A DNA stretch of 62,618 nucleotides from Bacillota bacterium (lineage in GTDB: Bacteria > Bacillota > Clostridia > Caldicoprobacterales > DTU083), in the NCBI GenBank assembly GCA_029549985.1, contig JAKPIB010000032.1, forward strand, positions 1 to 62,618. The letters are read 5' to 3'. The notes under the pieces are model-generated. The model did no database searches and was not told where the DNA came from. It was given only the letters and a program-made list of their open reading frames with translations. Made by a program: the position numbers and the translations under genes. Positions 8,083 through 17,608 of the stretch are shown here, one piece after another (position 1 is the stretch's first letter; each line of letters opens with the position of its first letter).

Positions 8083-8970
8083 ATGGATCAGTTTGTTCAG
8101 CAGATCATAAACGGCATATCGCTGGGAAGCATATATGCGCTGATAGCTTTGGGCTATACGATGGTATACGGCATCATTAAGCTTATAAACTTTGCGCATT
8201 GCGATGTATACATGCTGGGGGCGTATATAGGTTATTTTTGCATGACCATTCTCCACCTGGACGTTATTCCTTCCCTGTTGATTGCCATGATGCTTTGCAC
8301 AGTTGTAGGTGTGCTTATAGAAAAAATAGCCTATAAACCCTTGAGGAACGCAACGAGGATAGCAGTGCTCATCACAGCGATCGGTGTATCATTGTTCCTG
8401 GAGTACGGAACCATGTATTTTGTGTCGGCACAGGTCAGGACCTTTCCTCCCCGGATTGTCAAGTCGATGTCTGCAGGGATAAAGCTTGGCAATATAAACG
8501 TAACCTACATGCAGCTTATGATAGTCGGAGTAACCGTACTGTTGATGGTCTTGCTGCAGTTCACGGTCAAGAAAACCAGGATAGGAAAGGCTATGAGGGC
8601 AGTATCACTGGATGTGGATGCTGCGGAGCTCATGGGTATAAATGTCGACACCACGATATCCTTCACCTTTGCCCTGGGCTCAGCCCTCGCCGGGGCAGCG
8701 GGAGTCCTGGTCGGATTATATTACAACTCGATCAACCCGCTTATGGGTATGCTGCCCGGGCTGAAGGCCTTTGTCGCTGCGGTCTTTGGCGGCATAGGCA
8801 TAATACCCGGTGCCATGATCGGTGGATATTTCATAGGGATGGTAGAAACCTTTGTTTCAGGCTATGGTTATTCGATGTACAGGGATGCTGTCGTATTTGC
8901 CATCCTGATCCTGATACTGATTATCAAGCCAGCCGGCTTGCTGGGCAGAAATGTTAGAGAGAAGGTGTGA
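8083..8970 (+). CDS. livH: Branched-chain amino acid ABC transporter permease LivH
   Basis: Integral membrane permease of the BPD_transp_2 family, 295 aa, about eight membrane segments. It opens with the characteristic LivH pattern QQIINGISLGSIYALIALGY. The cytoplasmic coupling loop around KTRIGKAMRAVSLD and the conserved GAAGVLVG helix are visible. It forms the channel with LivM. The gene follows livJ after a 159-bp gap holding a hairpin, and ends 3 bp before livM. Confidence 0.93.
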   Translation: MDQFVQQIINGISLGSIYALIALGYTMVYGIIKLINFAHCDVYMLGAYIGYFCMTILHLDVIPSLLIAMMLCTVVGVLIEKIAYKPLRNATRIAVLITAIGVSLFLEYGTMYFVSAQVRTFPPRIVKSMSAGIKLGNINVTYMQLMIVGVTVLLMVLLQFTVKKTRIGKAMRAVSLDVDAAELMGINVDTTISFTFALGSALAGAAGVLVGLYYNSINPLMGMLPGLKAFVAAVFGGIGIIPGAMIGGYFIGMVETFVSGYGYSMYRDAVVFAILILILIIKPAGLLGRNVREKV

Positions 8971-8973
8971 GCG

Positions 8974-10035
8974 ATGTCCAAGGGATTCAACAAAAAAGCC
9001 TTTATAAAAACCCTGGCCCTTTTGCTTGCCTTCTCTGTTGTCCAGCTACTGATCCGGTTCAATATAATCAGCTATTATTATCAGGATATCCTGGCAAGGG
9101 TCTGTATCAACATCATACTGGCTGTCAGCCTGAACCTGATCACGGGCTTCACTGGCCAGTTCTCACTGGGTCATGCAGGCTTTATGTCGATAGGCGCTTA
9201 TACCTGCGCCCTGATCATTGAGAGGGTGCCTACGGTCTATGGGTTCATCGCCGGAGTCATATTGGGCGCCCTGCTGGCAGCCTTTGCAGGTTTCCTGGTA
9301 GGCCTGCCCACTCTAAGGCTGAAGGGCGATTACCTGGCTATTGCGACACTGGGCTTGTCTGAAATAATCCGTATCTTATTTATAAACCTTGATTCCATAA
9401 CAAACGGTGCTGCCGGCCTTTATCTGCAGCGTCGATTTGTCAACTGGTTTTGGCTGTATCTGTTTACAGTCAGTACAGTCGTGCTTATATCCAACTTCGT
9501 AAGGTCTTCCCACGGCAGAGCCTGCATATCGATCCGGGAGGATGAGATAGCCGCGGAGGCGGTTGGGATCAATACTACAAAGTACAAGGTCATCGCCTTC
9601 ATGATAGGGTCCTTCTTCGCCGGGGTCGCAGGAGCGGTCTATGCATCGTACAACTATTTCATAGAGCCTAATCTGTTCAATTTCTCAAAGTCTATAGACA
9701 TACTTGTAGTAGTTGTCCTCGGAGGACTGGGCAGCATAAGCGGTTCTATCATGGCTGCAACGGTGCTTGAGTTGATATCGTCATTCCTCCAATCCGTTGC
9801 GGCAATACGTATGGTACTCTATGCAGTACTGCTTATACTGATCATGCTGTTCCGCCCCGGCGGCCTGATGGGGTCCAGGGAGCTTTCCGTGGCCATGCTT
9901 ACGGAGCTTCGCAAAAAGGCCATCGCTTGGCTTAAGGCGATGCCTGCCAGGGCTGTACATGCTGTCAGGTCTATTGCCAAAGGATCCGGAAAGCCCGGGG
10001 ACAAATCTGCCGGTAAGGGGAGGGTTGATGGATGA
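8974..10035 (+). CDS. livM: Branched-chain amino acid ABC transporter permease LivM
   Basis: Second permease subunit, 353 aa. The LivM signature stretch NLITGFTGQFSLGHAGF is seen near residues 53-69, and the coupling loop GRACISIREDEIAAEAVGIN near 184. A Lys/Arg/Ala-rich cytoplasmic tail (about residues 305-353) extends past the usual end of the family. It overlaps livG by 4 bp (ATGA-type arrangement), indicating translational coupling. Confidence 0.93.
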   Translation: MSKGFNKKAFIKTLALLLAFSVVQLLIRFNIISYYYQDILARVCINIILAVSLNLITGFTGQFSLGHAGFMSIGAYTCALIIERVPTVYGFIAGVILGALLAAFAGFLVGLPTLRLKGDYLAIATLGLSEIIRILFINLDSITNGAAGLYLQRRFVNWFWLYLFTVSTVVLISNFVRSSHGRACISIREDEIAAEAVGINTTKYKVIAFMIGSFFAGVAGAVYASYNYFIEPNLFNFSKSIDILVVVVLGGLGSISGSIMAATVLELISSFLQSVAAIRMVLYAVLLILIMLFRPGGLMGSRELSVAMLTELRKKAIAWLKAMPARAVHAVRSIAKGSGKPGDKSAGKGRVDG

Positions 10036-10817
10036 AGCTGCTGGAAGTAAAGAAACTTACAAAATCATTTGGTGGGTTGATGGCGGTATCCAATGTAAGC
10101 ATGGTGATAGACAAGGGAGAGCTTGTAGGCCTGATCGGCCCAAACGGTGCGGGTAAGACAACTGTGTTCAACCTGATAACCGGCATGTATTCGCCTTCGT
10201 CCGGGACCATAACCCTCTTTGACGGAGAACAGGGGAAGCCGATACAAGGCCAGAAACCAAATAAGATCTGTAATGCAGGTGTTGCCAGGACATTTCAGAA
10301 TATACGGTTATTCAGGGACCTGACAGTCCTGGATAATGTCCGCATCGCCATGCACAGGAGCGTAAAATACAGGCTGCTCTCATGCTTTGTGCATTCGCCC
10401 GGGTACCGGAGCGAGGAGCAAAGGATCATAGATGAAAGCATAGAGCTGTTGAAAATATTCAACCTGGATGGGAAGAAGGATGAACTGGCCAGGAATCTCC
10501 CCTATGGCGAGCAGCGTCATCTGGAGATCGCCAGGGCTCTTGCTTCCAGGCCTAAGCTGCTTCTGCTTGACGAGCCCGCTGCGGGCATGAATCCGGCTGA
10601 AACGGCCCAGTTGTCCGAGATCATCCGTAAGGTCCGCAAGCTGTTCAACCTGACTATCCTGCTTATAGAGCATGATATGTCCCTTGTTATGAAGATCTGT
10701 GAGCGCATATATGTGCTGGATTTTGGCTCTGTTATTGCCAACGGGTCGCCGGATGAGATCAAGTCCAATGAGCGGGTAATAACGGCCTATCTCGGGGAGG
10801 ATGCTATCGATGCTTGA
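10032..10817 (+). CDS. livG: Branched-chain amino acid ABC transporter ATP-binding protein LivG
   Basis: ATPase of 261 aa. Walker A GPNGAGKTT lies at about residues 36-44, a degenerate signature LPYGEQRHLEIARAL precedes Walker B LLLLDEPAAGMNP, and the switch His is in IEHDM. The LPYGEQ signature and AAGMNP after Walker B are typical of LivG. The start overlaps the livM stop; the purine-rich AAGGGGAGG lies just upstream. Confidence 0.93.
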   Translation: MKLLEVKKLTKSFGGLMAVSNVSMVIDKGELVGLIGPNGAGKTTVFNLITGMYSPSSGTITLFDGEQGKPIQGQKPNKICNAGVARTFQNIRLFRDLTVLDNVRIAMHRSVKYRLLSCFVHSPGYRSEEQRIIDESIELLKIFNLDGKKDELARNLPYGEQRHLEIARALASRPKLLLLDEPAAGMNPAETAQLSEIIRKVRKLFNLTILLIEHDMSLVMKICERIYVLDFGSVIANGSPDEIKSNERVITAYLGEDAIDA

Positions 10818-11514
10818 GATCAGGGAGCTTAATGTATATTTCGGGGTCATACATGCGTTAAAGGGCATATCGCTTACTGTCAACGATGGAGAGATCGTAA
10901 CACTGATAGGGGCCAACGGCGCTGGTAAAACAACGACTCTTAGAACGATATCCGGTTTGATAAAACCAAAATCCGGTACCATTTCATTGGATGGCGTTGA
11001 CATAACCAACCTGTCGGCAAAGGAAAGGGTAAAGCTCGGGATCTCCCATGTCCCTGAAGGAAGGCGGGTTTTCCCGGCTATGACGGTGCTGGAAAACCTG
11101 GAGCTGGGGGCATATCTTCGCAAGGATAAGCAGGGTATCGCAAGCGACCTGAAAAAAGTGTATGAGCACTTTCCTATATTATATGACAGGCGCAGGCAAT
11201 CCGCAGGTACCCTGTCCGGGGGAGAGCAGCAGATGCTCGCGATAGGCCGGGCCTTAATGAGCAGGCCCAGGATCCTTTTCCTCGATGAGCCTTCTATGGG
11301 TCTTGCACCGTTGCTGGTGCAGGAAATTTTTAATATAATAAAATCGATCAATGAATCCGGGACCACCATACTGCTCGTTGAACAGAATGCCAGCATGGCG
11401 CTGAAGACCGCAGACCGTGCCTATGTACTGGAGACCGGATCCATAGTCATATCCGGAAGCGGTGAAGAACTGGCTCAAAGCGAAGAAATCAAGAAAGCGT
11501 ACTTAGGGGGTTGA
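10810..11514 (+). CDS. livF: Branched-chain amino acid ABC transporter ATP-binding protein LivF
   Basis: ATPase of 234 aa. Walker A GANGAGKTT is at about residues 34-42, signature LSGGEQQ, and Walker B ILFLDEPSMGLAP, the last being typical of LivF. Start ATG 10810 is preferred because GGGGAGG (10794-10800) directly abuts ATG 10801 and is 9 nt from 10810. The gene overlaps livG by 8 bp. It pairs with LivG to power uptake. Confidence 0.93.
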   Translation: MLEIRELNVYFGVIHALKGISLTVNDGEIVTLIGANGAGKTTTLRTISGLIKPKSGTISLDGVDITNLSAKERVKLGISHVPEGRRVFPAMTVLENLELGAYLRKDKQGIASDLKKVYEHFPILYDRRRQSAGTLSGGEQQMLAIGRALMSRPRILFLDEPSMGLAPLLVQEIFNIIKSINESGTTILLVEQNASMALKTADRAYVLETGSIVISGSGEELAQSEEIKKAYLGG

Positions 11515-11519
11515 GATCG

Positions 11520-12161
11520 ATGTTTGTCAGAAACAAAATGAAGGCCAATCCGTTTACCATTTCGCCTGACCAGACCATTCCTGAAGCCCACGAGATCATG
11601 GTCCAGCACGGTGTTAGGCGCCTGCCGGTCATGAAAAACGGCAAGCTCGTGGGGATCGTATCCAGGGAGGACATCCAGTCGGCTTCGCCTTCTAAAGCCA
11701 CATCACTCAGCGTAGGAGAAATCACGTATTTGCTGGCCAAAACCAAGATCAAGCAGATCATGTCTAAAAACATAGTTACGATATCACCTGATGCACTCTT
11801 GGAGGAGGCTGCGACCCTGATGAGGGATCAAAAGGTGGGCTTCCTGCCAGTGGTGGAGGATGGCAGACTGGTAGGCATAATCACCGAGAGTGATATATTT
11901 GACGCTTTCATCGAGCTTCTGGGCTTTAGAGAAAAAGGGACACGGCTCACCATAGAAGCGGTTGACGAGCCGGGCATCATGTCAAACCTAACGAGCATAA
12001 TAAGCAAGCACGGGGCAAACATAACAAGGGTGGCAGTATACAGGGGGCTTAACGGGAAAAGCGCAATAGTAGTCGGGATAAACCTGCTGGATACTGAGGA
12101 GATAGAAAAGTCCATCACTGAAAACGGCTTTATCATACTGAACAAGCTTCAGAACAAGTGA
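11520..12161 (+). CDS. CBS-pair and ACT domain protein (AcuB-like)
   Basis: Cytoplasmic protein of 213 aa. Two CBS repeats (about residues 1-60 and 75-130, the second containing GFLPVVEDGRLVGIITESD) form one Bateman module for adenine nucleotides. A C-terminal ACT domain (about 140-210, LTIEAVDEPGIMSNL) would bind an amino acid. ATG 11520 follows GGGGG (11506-11510) by 9 nt. It sits at the end of the liv operon, downstream of livF with only a short gap. A role in sensing energy charge and branched-chain amino acids is inferred from the domains and context. Confidence 0.85.
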   Translation: MFVRNKMKANPFTISPDQTIPEAHEIMVQHGVRRLPVMKNGKLVGIVSREDIQSASPSKATSLSVGEITYLLAKTKIKQIMSKNIVTISPDALLEEAATLMRDQKVGFLPVVEDGRLVGIITESDIFDAFIELLGFREKGTRLTIEAVDEPGIMSNLTSIISKHGANITRVAVYRGLNGKSAIVVGINLLDTEEIEKSITENGFIILNKLQNK

Positions 12162-12194
12162 TAGAGCATTTGAATGTAAAGGGGTATAGACAAA

Positions 12195-13202
12195 ATGACA
12201 GTATTGGTAACAGGTGGTGCCGGGTATATCGGCAGCCATACATGTGTGCAGCTTTTAAATGCCGGCTATGACGTGATCGTTGCTGACGACCTAAGCAACA
12301 GCAAAGAAGAGGCCCTTAGAAGAGTACGGCAGATCACCGGAAAAGAACTGAAGTTTTACAAGATCGACGTATGCGACAGCACGGCAGTCGATCAGATATT
12401 TAGTGATAATAAAATAGATGCGGTGATCCATTTTGCCGGATTCAAGGCAGTAGGGGAATCAGTGGCAAAGCCTTTGGCCTATTATAGGAACAACCTGCTT
12501 TCGGCAATAACCGTGATCGAAGCGATGATCAAAAATGGCGTGAGAAATTTTGTGTTCAGTTCATCGGCTACGGTTTACGGAAAGCCTGAGACCGTGCCGA
12601 TAAGAGAGGATGCCAGGCTGTCCGCGACCAATCCATACGGGCGGACCAAGCTGATGATCGAACAGATGCTGGGCGACATCTACAATGCACATCCTTCGAT
12701 GAACATAGCGATACTGAGATACTTCAATCCTGTAGGTGCTCATGAAAGCGGCCTGATAGGAGAGGACCCCAACGATATACCCAACAACCTTATGCCGTAT
12801 ATTTCCCAGGTTGCTGTAGGCAGGCTGGATGAGCTAAGGGTGTTCGGCAATGACTACGACACAAAGGACGGGACCGGTGTAAGGGACTATATCCATGTAG
12901 TAGACCTGGCCGACGGGCATATCGCAGCACTAAGAAAGCTGGATGAAAATTGCGGGCTCGTTGTTTATAACCTGGGGACCGGAAAGGGCTATTCCGTCCT
13001 TGACATGGTACGTGCCTTTGAGGCTGCCTCAGGCAGGCAAATACCATACAGGATAACGGACAGGCGCCCAGGCGATATAGATATTTGTTATGCAGACCCT
13101 GGCAAGGCAAAAAGGGAGTTGGGCTGGGAGGCCAGATATGACCTTCATAAAATGTGTGAAGATACATGGAGATGGCAGCGGCAGAACCCAAACGGTTACT
13201 AG
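12195..13202 (+). CDS. galE: UDP-glucose 4-epimerase
   Basis: NAD-dependent short-chain dehydrogenase/reductase of 335 aa that interconverts UDP-glucose and UDP-galactose. Seen: NAD-binding GGAGYIGSH at residues 7-15, SSSATVYG with the catalytic Ser/Thr, YGRTK with the Tyr-x-x-x-Lys pair, and ILRYFNPVGAH. Length and motifs are standard for GalE. It lies 33 bp after the CBS-ACT gene with no terminator between, so it may be read through from the liv operon. It could support galactose use together with the GH2 enzyme at 52641, or supply sugars for cell-wall polymers. Confidence 0.95.
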   Translation: MTVLVTGGAGYIGSHTCVQLLNAGYDVIVADDLSNSKEEALRRVRQITGKELKFYKIDVCDSTAVDQIFSDNKIDAVIHFAGFKAVGESVAKPLAYYRNNLLSAITVIEAMIKNGVRNFVFSSSATVYGKPETVPIREDARLSATNPYGRTKLMIEQMLGDIYNAHPSMNIAILRYFNPVGAHESGLIGEDPNDIPNNLMPYISQVAVGRLDELRVFGNDYDTKDGTGVRDYIHVVDLADGHIAALRKLDENCGLVVYNLGTGKGYSVLDMVRAFEAASGRQIPYRITDRRPGDIDICYADPGKAKRELGWEARYDLHKMCEDTWRWQRQNPNGY

Positions 13203-13208
13203 GGATGA

Positions 13209-13244
13209 AAAGCAGCCCTAGACTGAGCGGGCTGTTGCTTTTTC
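13209..13244. terminator. Convergent terminator between galE and the activase-partner gene
   Basis: CAGCCC (13213-13218) pairs with GGGCTG (13229-13234), extended by AAAG/CTTT with a bulge, and followed by TTTTT on the plus strand. It overlaps the last codons of the minus-strand gene. Confidence 0.7.
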
Positions 13245-14507
13245 CATATTGAGCCTGGCTACTGACAGCATAAGCTTGATCCGGTTTTCCTGATTGATCC
13301 TTGTGGCACCTGAATCGTAATCTATGGCGACGATGTTGGCATTATTATGATTTTCTCTGATCTTTCTGATCATTCCCTTGCCGACTATATGGTTGGGAAG
13401 ACAGCCGAAGGGCTGGGTACAAATTATGTTTTCCACCCCGGAGTCTATGAGTTCCAGCATTTCAGCGGTAAGCAGCCAGCCTTCGCCCATTTTGTTGCCG
13501 CTGCCGACATAGCCCTTGATAAGGCTCTTTACATGTTCAAATGGGGAAGGCGCTATGAAAGAGGCTTCCTTTTTTACTGAGCTTATCAGCATGTCCTGAA
13601 GCCTTTCAAGGTATTTCTTCAGAGGCATGGCAAGGAATCCCTTCAGTCTGTTCATGCCGTACATTTTAGTATCAGTTATGGCATTGTCCACACAATACAG
13701 GACGAAATCCATCAGCCCGGGCACAACGACTTCTACGCCTTCACTCAGAAGGAAGCTTTCCAGGTTGTTGTTGCCCAGGGGCGAATACTTCATATATATT
13801 TCACCGACAACGCCAACCCTGATCTTATGAGTCTTTTTCACCGGTATCCGGGCAAAATCCGATACTATCGCGTCAAAATCCTTTCTGACACTTCTGTTAT
13901 TAAGTATAGTGCTGCCTCTAAGCTTTTGGCCGATCCTGTCAGTCCAATCAGCCACCAGCCTGTCGGTGTCCCCCTTGCTTATCTCATAAGGGCGGATCTG
14001 GTTGGCCAGGAGCATGAGCAGGTCACCGTAGAGGATCGCATATACTATCTGTATGATAAGTCCTATCGATAGCTTGAAACCCGGATTCTTCTCCATCCCG
14101 CCCACATTGAATGAGATCACCGGTATATGGCCCAATCCGTTCCGTTTAAGCGCTTTTCTCAGCAGATGTATATAGTTGGATGCCCGGCACCCGCCACCTG
14201 TCTGGGTAATTATGAGCGCAGTCCTGTTGATGTCATAGTCGCCTGATTTCAGTGCGTCCAGCAATTGGCCGATCACAAGGAGGGCCGGATAGCAGGTGTC
14301 ATTGTGCACACTTTGCAGCCCCTCGTCTACGATGCGGGGATGCTCTGTTTCAAGCAGGACTGCCTTGTAGCCGTGACGCAGAAGGATGTTTTTGAATAGC
14401 CTGAAGTGAATGGGCAGCATCATGGGCATCAGTATCGTATATTCCTTTTTCATCTCTTTGGTGAAGAGGATCCTGCCGTCCTTATCATACTGCAAATTTC
14501 TTTTCAT
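13218..14507 (-). CDS. Acyl-CoA dehydratase activase-related protein (HgdB/DUF2229-like partner)
   Basis: 429 aa, related to the 2-hydroxyglutaryl-CoA dehydratase D-component fold. Cysteine-bearing segments are visible: NDTCYPALL, TGGGCRASNY and CTQPFGCLPNH, compatible with Fe-S cluster binding. ATG 14507 is chosen because GGGAGG lies 8 nt upstream. The first 23 bp overlap the end of the 984-aa activase gene in another frame. In many clostridia these two parts are one long protein of about 1400 residues; here they are separate. The substrate is unknown for this branch; the family catalyses or activates radical dehydration of 2-hydroxyacyl-CoA. Confidence 0.82.
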   Translation of the reverse strand: MKRNLQYDKDGRILFTKEMKKEYTILMPMMLPIHFRLFKNILLRHGYKAVLLETEHPRIVDEGLQSVHNDTCYPALLVIGQLLDALKSGDYDINRTALIITQTGGGCRASNYIHLLRKALKRNGLGHIPVISFNVGGMEKNPGFKLSIGLIIQIVYAILYGDLLMLLANQIRPYEISKGDTDRLVADWTDRIGQKLRGSTILNNRSVRKDFDAIVSDFARIPVKKTHKIRVGVVGEIYMKYSPLGNNNLESFLLSEGVEVVVPGLMDFVLYCVDNAITDTKMYGMNRLKGFLAMPLKKYLERLQDMLISSVKKEASFIAPSPFEHVKSLIKGYVGSGNKMGEGWLLTAEMLELIDSGVENIICTQPFGCLPNHIVGKGMIRKIRENHNNANIVAIDYDSGATRINQENRIKLMLSVARLNMEKATARSV

Positions 14508-17439
14508 GCCTGGTACCTCCCGAGAGCTCGACTGCGGCCATAAGGCTCCTGAGTCTGATCTTTGCAGCTCCCAGATTGCTGATCTCATCGATTTTTATCT
14601 GTGTATACAGTTTGGATCCGCTCTCAAGTATGTATCTCATTTCATCGGACGTGATGGCATCCAGCCCGCATCCGAAGGATACCAGTTGGACCGGATATAC
14701 GTTGTCCTGCAATGTTGCGAACTTGGCAGCGGCATACAGCCTGCTGTGGAAAGCCCATTGGTTGAGTACGTTGGTCCTGAACTTGTTTATATAATGGCTT
14801 ACACAATCCTCTGAAAGGACCACAAGGCCGAGGGAGTTGGCCAGCTTGTCTATTCCATGGTTGATCTCAGGGTCGATATGGTAAGGTCTGCCGGACAGGA
14901 GTATCACCAGGCGGCCGTTGGCTTTGGCAAACTCAAGGGCTTTACGGCCGTATTCCTCGATATCGGCACGGTAGGCCCTATAAGCCTGATAGGCCTTGTC
15001 TACGGCATGCTCTACCGTTTTTCTGGACACGTTGAACCGGTCTCCAAAAAAGTCACACAGGCTGTGGGTGAAGTTTTTCCTGTTGCCGGGGTTGAAGTAG
15101 GGATACATGAACCTGATGCCATCCAAAGCCTTGATGTTGGCCTTGAGCAGCTCCGGATAGTATGACACGACCGGACAATTGTAATGGTTGTCTCCAAGAT
15201 GTTCATCAAAATTGTATGGCATGCAGGGATAAAAGATCGTATCGATCCCCATTTCCAGCAGCTTCAGTATATGGCCGTGCATAAGCTTGGCTGGATAGCA
15301 GATCGTATCCGAAGGGATCGTATGCTGACCTAGTGAATATATTTCCCTTGTGGATATACCGGAAACAACCACTTCAAACCCCATATGGGTCAGCAGGGCA
15401 TGCCAGAAGGGCAGGTTTTCATACATGTTTAGCCCCAGAGGGATGCCGATCCTGCCCAGGGGGCCGGGCACGGCCTCAAGCTGCTGCAGCTTTTCGAGCT
15501 TGTATCCATATGCATTGGGCAGCGAGCTCATGCTGCCTTTGCCAAGCGGCCTTTCGCACCGGTTTCCTGAGATGAACCTGCCGCTGCCACCAAATGTATT
15601 GATGGTCAGCTTGCATTTGTTGGTGCAGCCTTCGCAGACAGCAGCCCTTGAGGTGTGGGTGAAGTAGTTCAGCTCTTCATAAGAGAGCATGCCGGACCTT
15701 TCTGTGTTAAGGGTGGCGGCATATAGGGCTGCCCCGAAAGCTCCCATGAGTCCGGCTATGTCGGGCCTTGTGACATGCTTTCCTGTTTCCAGCTCAAAGC
15801 TGCGGAGTATGGCATCGTTCATAAAAGTCCCGCCCTGGACGACGATATGGCTGCCCAGCTCGGCCGGGTTGTTTATGCGGATGACCTTGTACAGGGCGTT
15901 TTTCACTACGCTGATTGCCAGCCCGGCTGCTATGTCGTCAATGCCTGAACCGTCCTTTTGTGCCTGCTTGATAGAAGAATTCATGAAGACCGTGCAGCGG
16001 GAACCCAGGTTGACAGGGTGCCTGGCAAACAGGGCCATATCAGCAAACTCCTCGATACTGTAACCAAGCGTATGGGCACAGGTTTCCATAAAGGAGCCGC
16101 AGCCTGATGAGCAGGCTTCATTCAACATGATGGAATCAATGGCGTTGTTTCTGACACGGAAGCATTTTATGTCCTGGCCTCCGATATCAAGTATAAAATC
16201 CACCAGAGGGTCAAAATAACGCGCGGCAAAATAGTGGGCGACAGTCTCCACAAGGCTGCTGTCAAGGCGGAAGGCATTCTTAATAAGCTCCTCGCCATAG
16301 CCCGTGGAAGCAGCGGCCCTGATTTTTATCCTCCTGCCGCACATTTCATATATCTTTTTAAGCTGGTCCTTTACCAGTTGCACCGGCTCGCCCAGGTTGG
16401 ATTTATAATAGGAATAAAGTATCCCGCCGTCAGGCGATGCCAATACCAGCTTCAGGGTAGTGGAACCGGCGTCTATGCCCAGGTATGCATCGCCTTCATA
16501 TGTACCGATATCTATCGCTTTTGCGCTGTGGACCCTGTGTCTTTCAAGGAACTCTGCATATTCAGCCCTGGAGGAGAACAGCGGGGGAAGGGAGAGGACC
16601 GTGTTTTTTGCCAAAGCTGCCTTGTTTATACACGACATGATATCGGTATATCCCATCGGCTTTAAGCTGCCGCTGTAAAGCGCAGCGCCCAAAGCCACAT
16701 AAAATTCGGAATTGTCGGGGAATATGGCATCTTCATCGCCAAGTCCGAGGGTTGCCCTAAAGCGCTGGCCAAGCCCTTTCTGAAAGGTCAGGGGACCGCC
16801 CAGGAATACGACGCGGCCTTTTATCTCCCTGCCCTGGGCAAGGCCGGTCACTGTCTGGTCGACTACAGCCTGATATATGCTGGCTGCTATATCAGCCTTA
16901 TTGGCTCCCTGATTCAAAAGGGGTTGGATGTCGGACTTGGCAAAGACACCGCACCTTGAGGCTATGCTGTAGATAGTGGCATGCTCGAGGCTGAGCTTGT
17001 CAAGCTCGGCCAGGGAAACGCCAAGCAAGGCAGCCATCTGGTCTATGAATGCTCCTGTACCGCCGGCGCAGCTGCCGTTCATCCTTTCCTCGGCCCCGCC
17101 GGTGAGAAACAGTATTTTTGCATCTTCTCCGCCAAGCTCTATTACGGCATCTATATCATCATGGTAATACTCAACGGCGATCTTTGTCGCAAAGACTTCC
17201 TGGACAAATTCAAGGCCTGCTGATTTTGCCAAGCCCAGGCCTGCAGATCCGGTGACGGCTATATTTGTACTGCTGCCGGCCAGCAGGTCCTCAAGCTCAG
17301 CCAGCAGCTTTGCCGCACGCTCCCTTACTTTGGCATAGTGCCTGTCGTAGTATTTATATACTATATTATTATCATCATCCAGTACTGCTATCTTTATAGT
17401 GGTCGACCCCACGTCTATCCCAAGACGGTAATGCTGCAT
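14485..17439 (-). CDS. 2-hydroxyacyl-CoA dehydratase activase, tandem BadF/BadG domains plus DUF2229
   Basis: 984 aa. Two ASKHA-type activase domains (about residues 3-260 and 318-575) each start with a phosphate-binding LGID(V/A)GSTT motif. Each carries the Cys loops of HgdC-type activases, NGSCAGGTGAF with SRCGVF, and NEACSSGCGSF with SRCTVF, which normally hold a [4Fe-4S] cluster between subunits. A CEGCTNKC motif near residue 602 starts the DUF2229 part. ATP hydrolysis would drive one-electron transfer to a dehydratase. ATG 17439 is preferred since AGGAG lies 8 nt upstream; ATG 17460 has no ribosome binding site. It forms an operon with the overlapping downstream gene. Confidence 0.9.
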   Translation of the reverse strand: MQHYRLGIDVGSTTIKIAVLDDDNNIVYKYYDRHYAKVRERAAKLLAELEDLLAGSSTNIAVTGSAGLGLAKSAGLEFVQEVFATKIAVEYYHDDIDAVIELGGEDAKILFLTGGAEERMNGSCAGGTGAFIDQMAALLGVSLAELDKLSLEHATIYSIASRCGVFAKSDIQPLLNQGANKADIAASIYQAVVDQTVTGLAQGREIKGRVVFLGGPLTFQKGLGQRFRATLGLGDEDAIFPDNSEFYVALGAALYSGSLKPMGYTDIMSCINKAALAKNTVLSLPPLFSSRAEYAEFLERHRVHSAKAIDIGTYEGDAYLGIDAGSTTLKLVLASPDGGILYSYYKSNLGEPVQLVKDQLKKIYEMCGRRIKIRAAASTGYGEELIKNAFRLDSSLVETVAHYFAARYFDPLVDFILDIGGQDIKCFRVRNNAIDSIMLNEACSSGCGSFMETCAHTLGYSIEEFADMALFARHPVNLGSRCTVFMNSSIKQAQKDGSGIDDIAAGLAISVVKNALYKVIRINNPAELGSHIVVQGGTFMNDAILRSFELETGKHVTRPDIAGLMGAFGAALYAATLNTERSGMLSYEELNYFTHTSRAAVCEGCTNKCKLTINTFGGSGRFISGNRCERPLGKGSMSSLPNAYGYKLEKLQQLEAVPGPLGRIGIPLGLNMYENLPFWHALLTHMGFEVVVSGISTREIYSLGQHTIPSDTICYPAKLMHGHILKLLEMGIDTIFYPCMPYNFDEHLGDNHYNCPVVSYYPELLKANIKALDGIRFMYPYFNPGNRKNFTHSLCDFFGDRFNVSRKTVEHAVDKAYQAYRAYRADIEEYGRKALEFAKANGRLVILLSGRPYHIDPEINHGIDKLANSLGLVVLSEDCVSHYINKFRTNVLNQWAFHSRLYAAAKFATLQDNVYPVQLVSFGCGLDAITSDEMRYILESGSKLYTQIKIDEISNLGAAKIRLRSLMAAVELSGGTRHEKKFAV

Positions 17440-17608
17440 AGGTATATCTCCTATATGCATATATTTGTCCTATTGATTATATAATACATATACTTCATAT
17501 TCAACTTATGGTACTATATACTGTAGACCTGCAATGTTATATACACAGCAGTTAGACGATCATATATACTAGGATTTTAAGCTATCATATATAAAGGAGG
17601 CTTGCGGT

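Noticed and set aside
10380-11396. 338-aa minus-strand open frame
   Set aside because: It is antisense to livG and livF, whose ATPase motifs are intact.
17461-17608. Repeated TATA/ATATAT motifs as an origin or operator
   Set aside because: The tract is simply AT-rich divergent promoter DNA without DnaA boxes or clear dyads.
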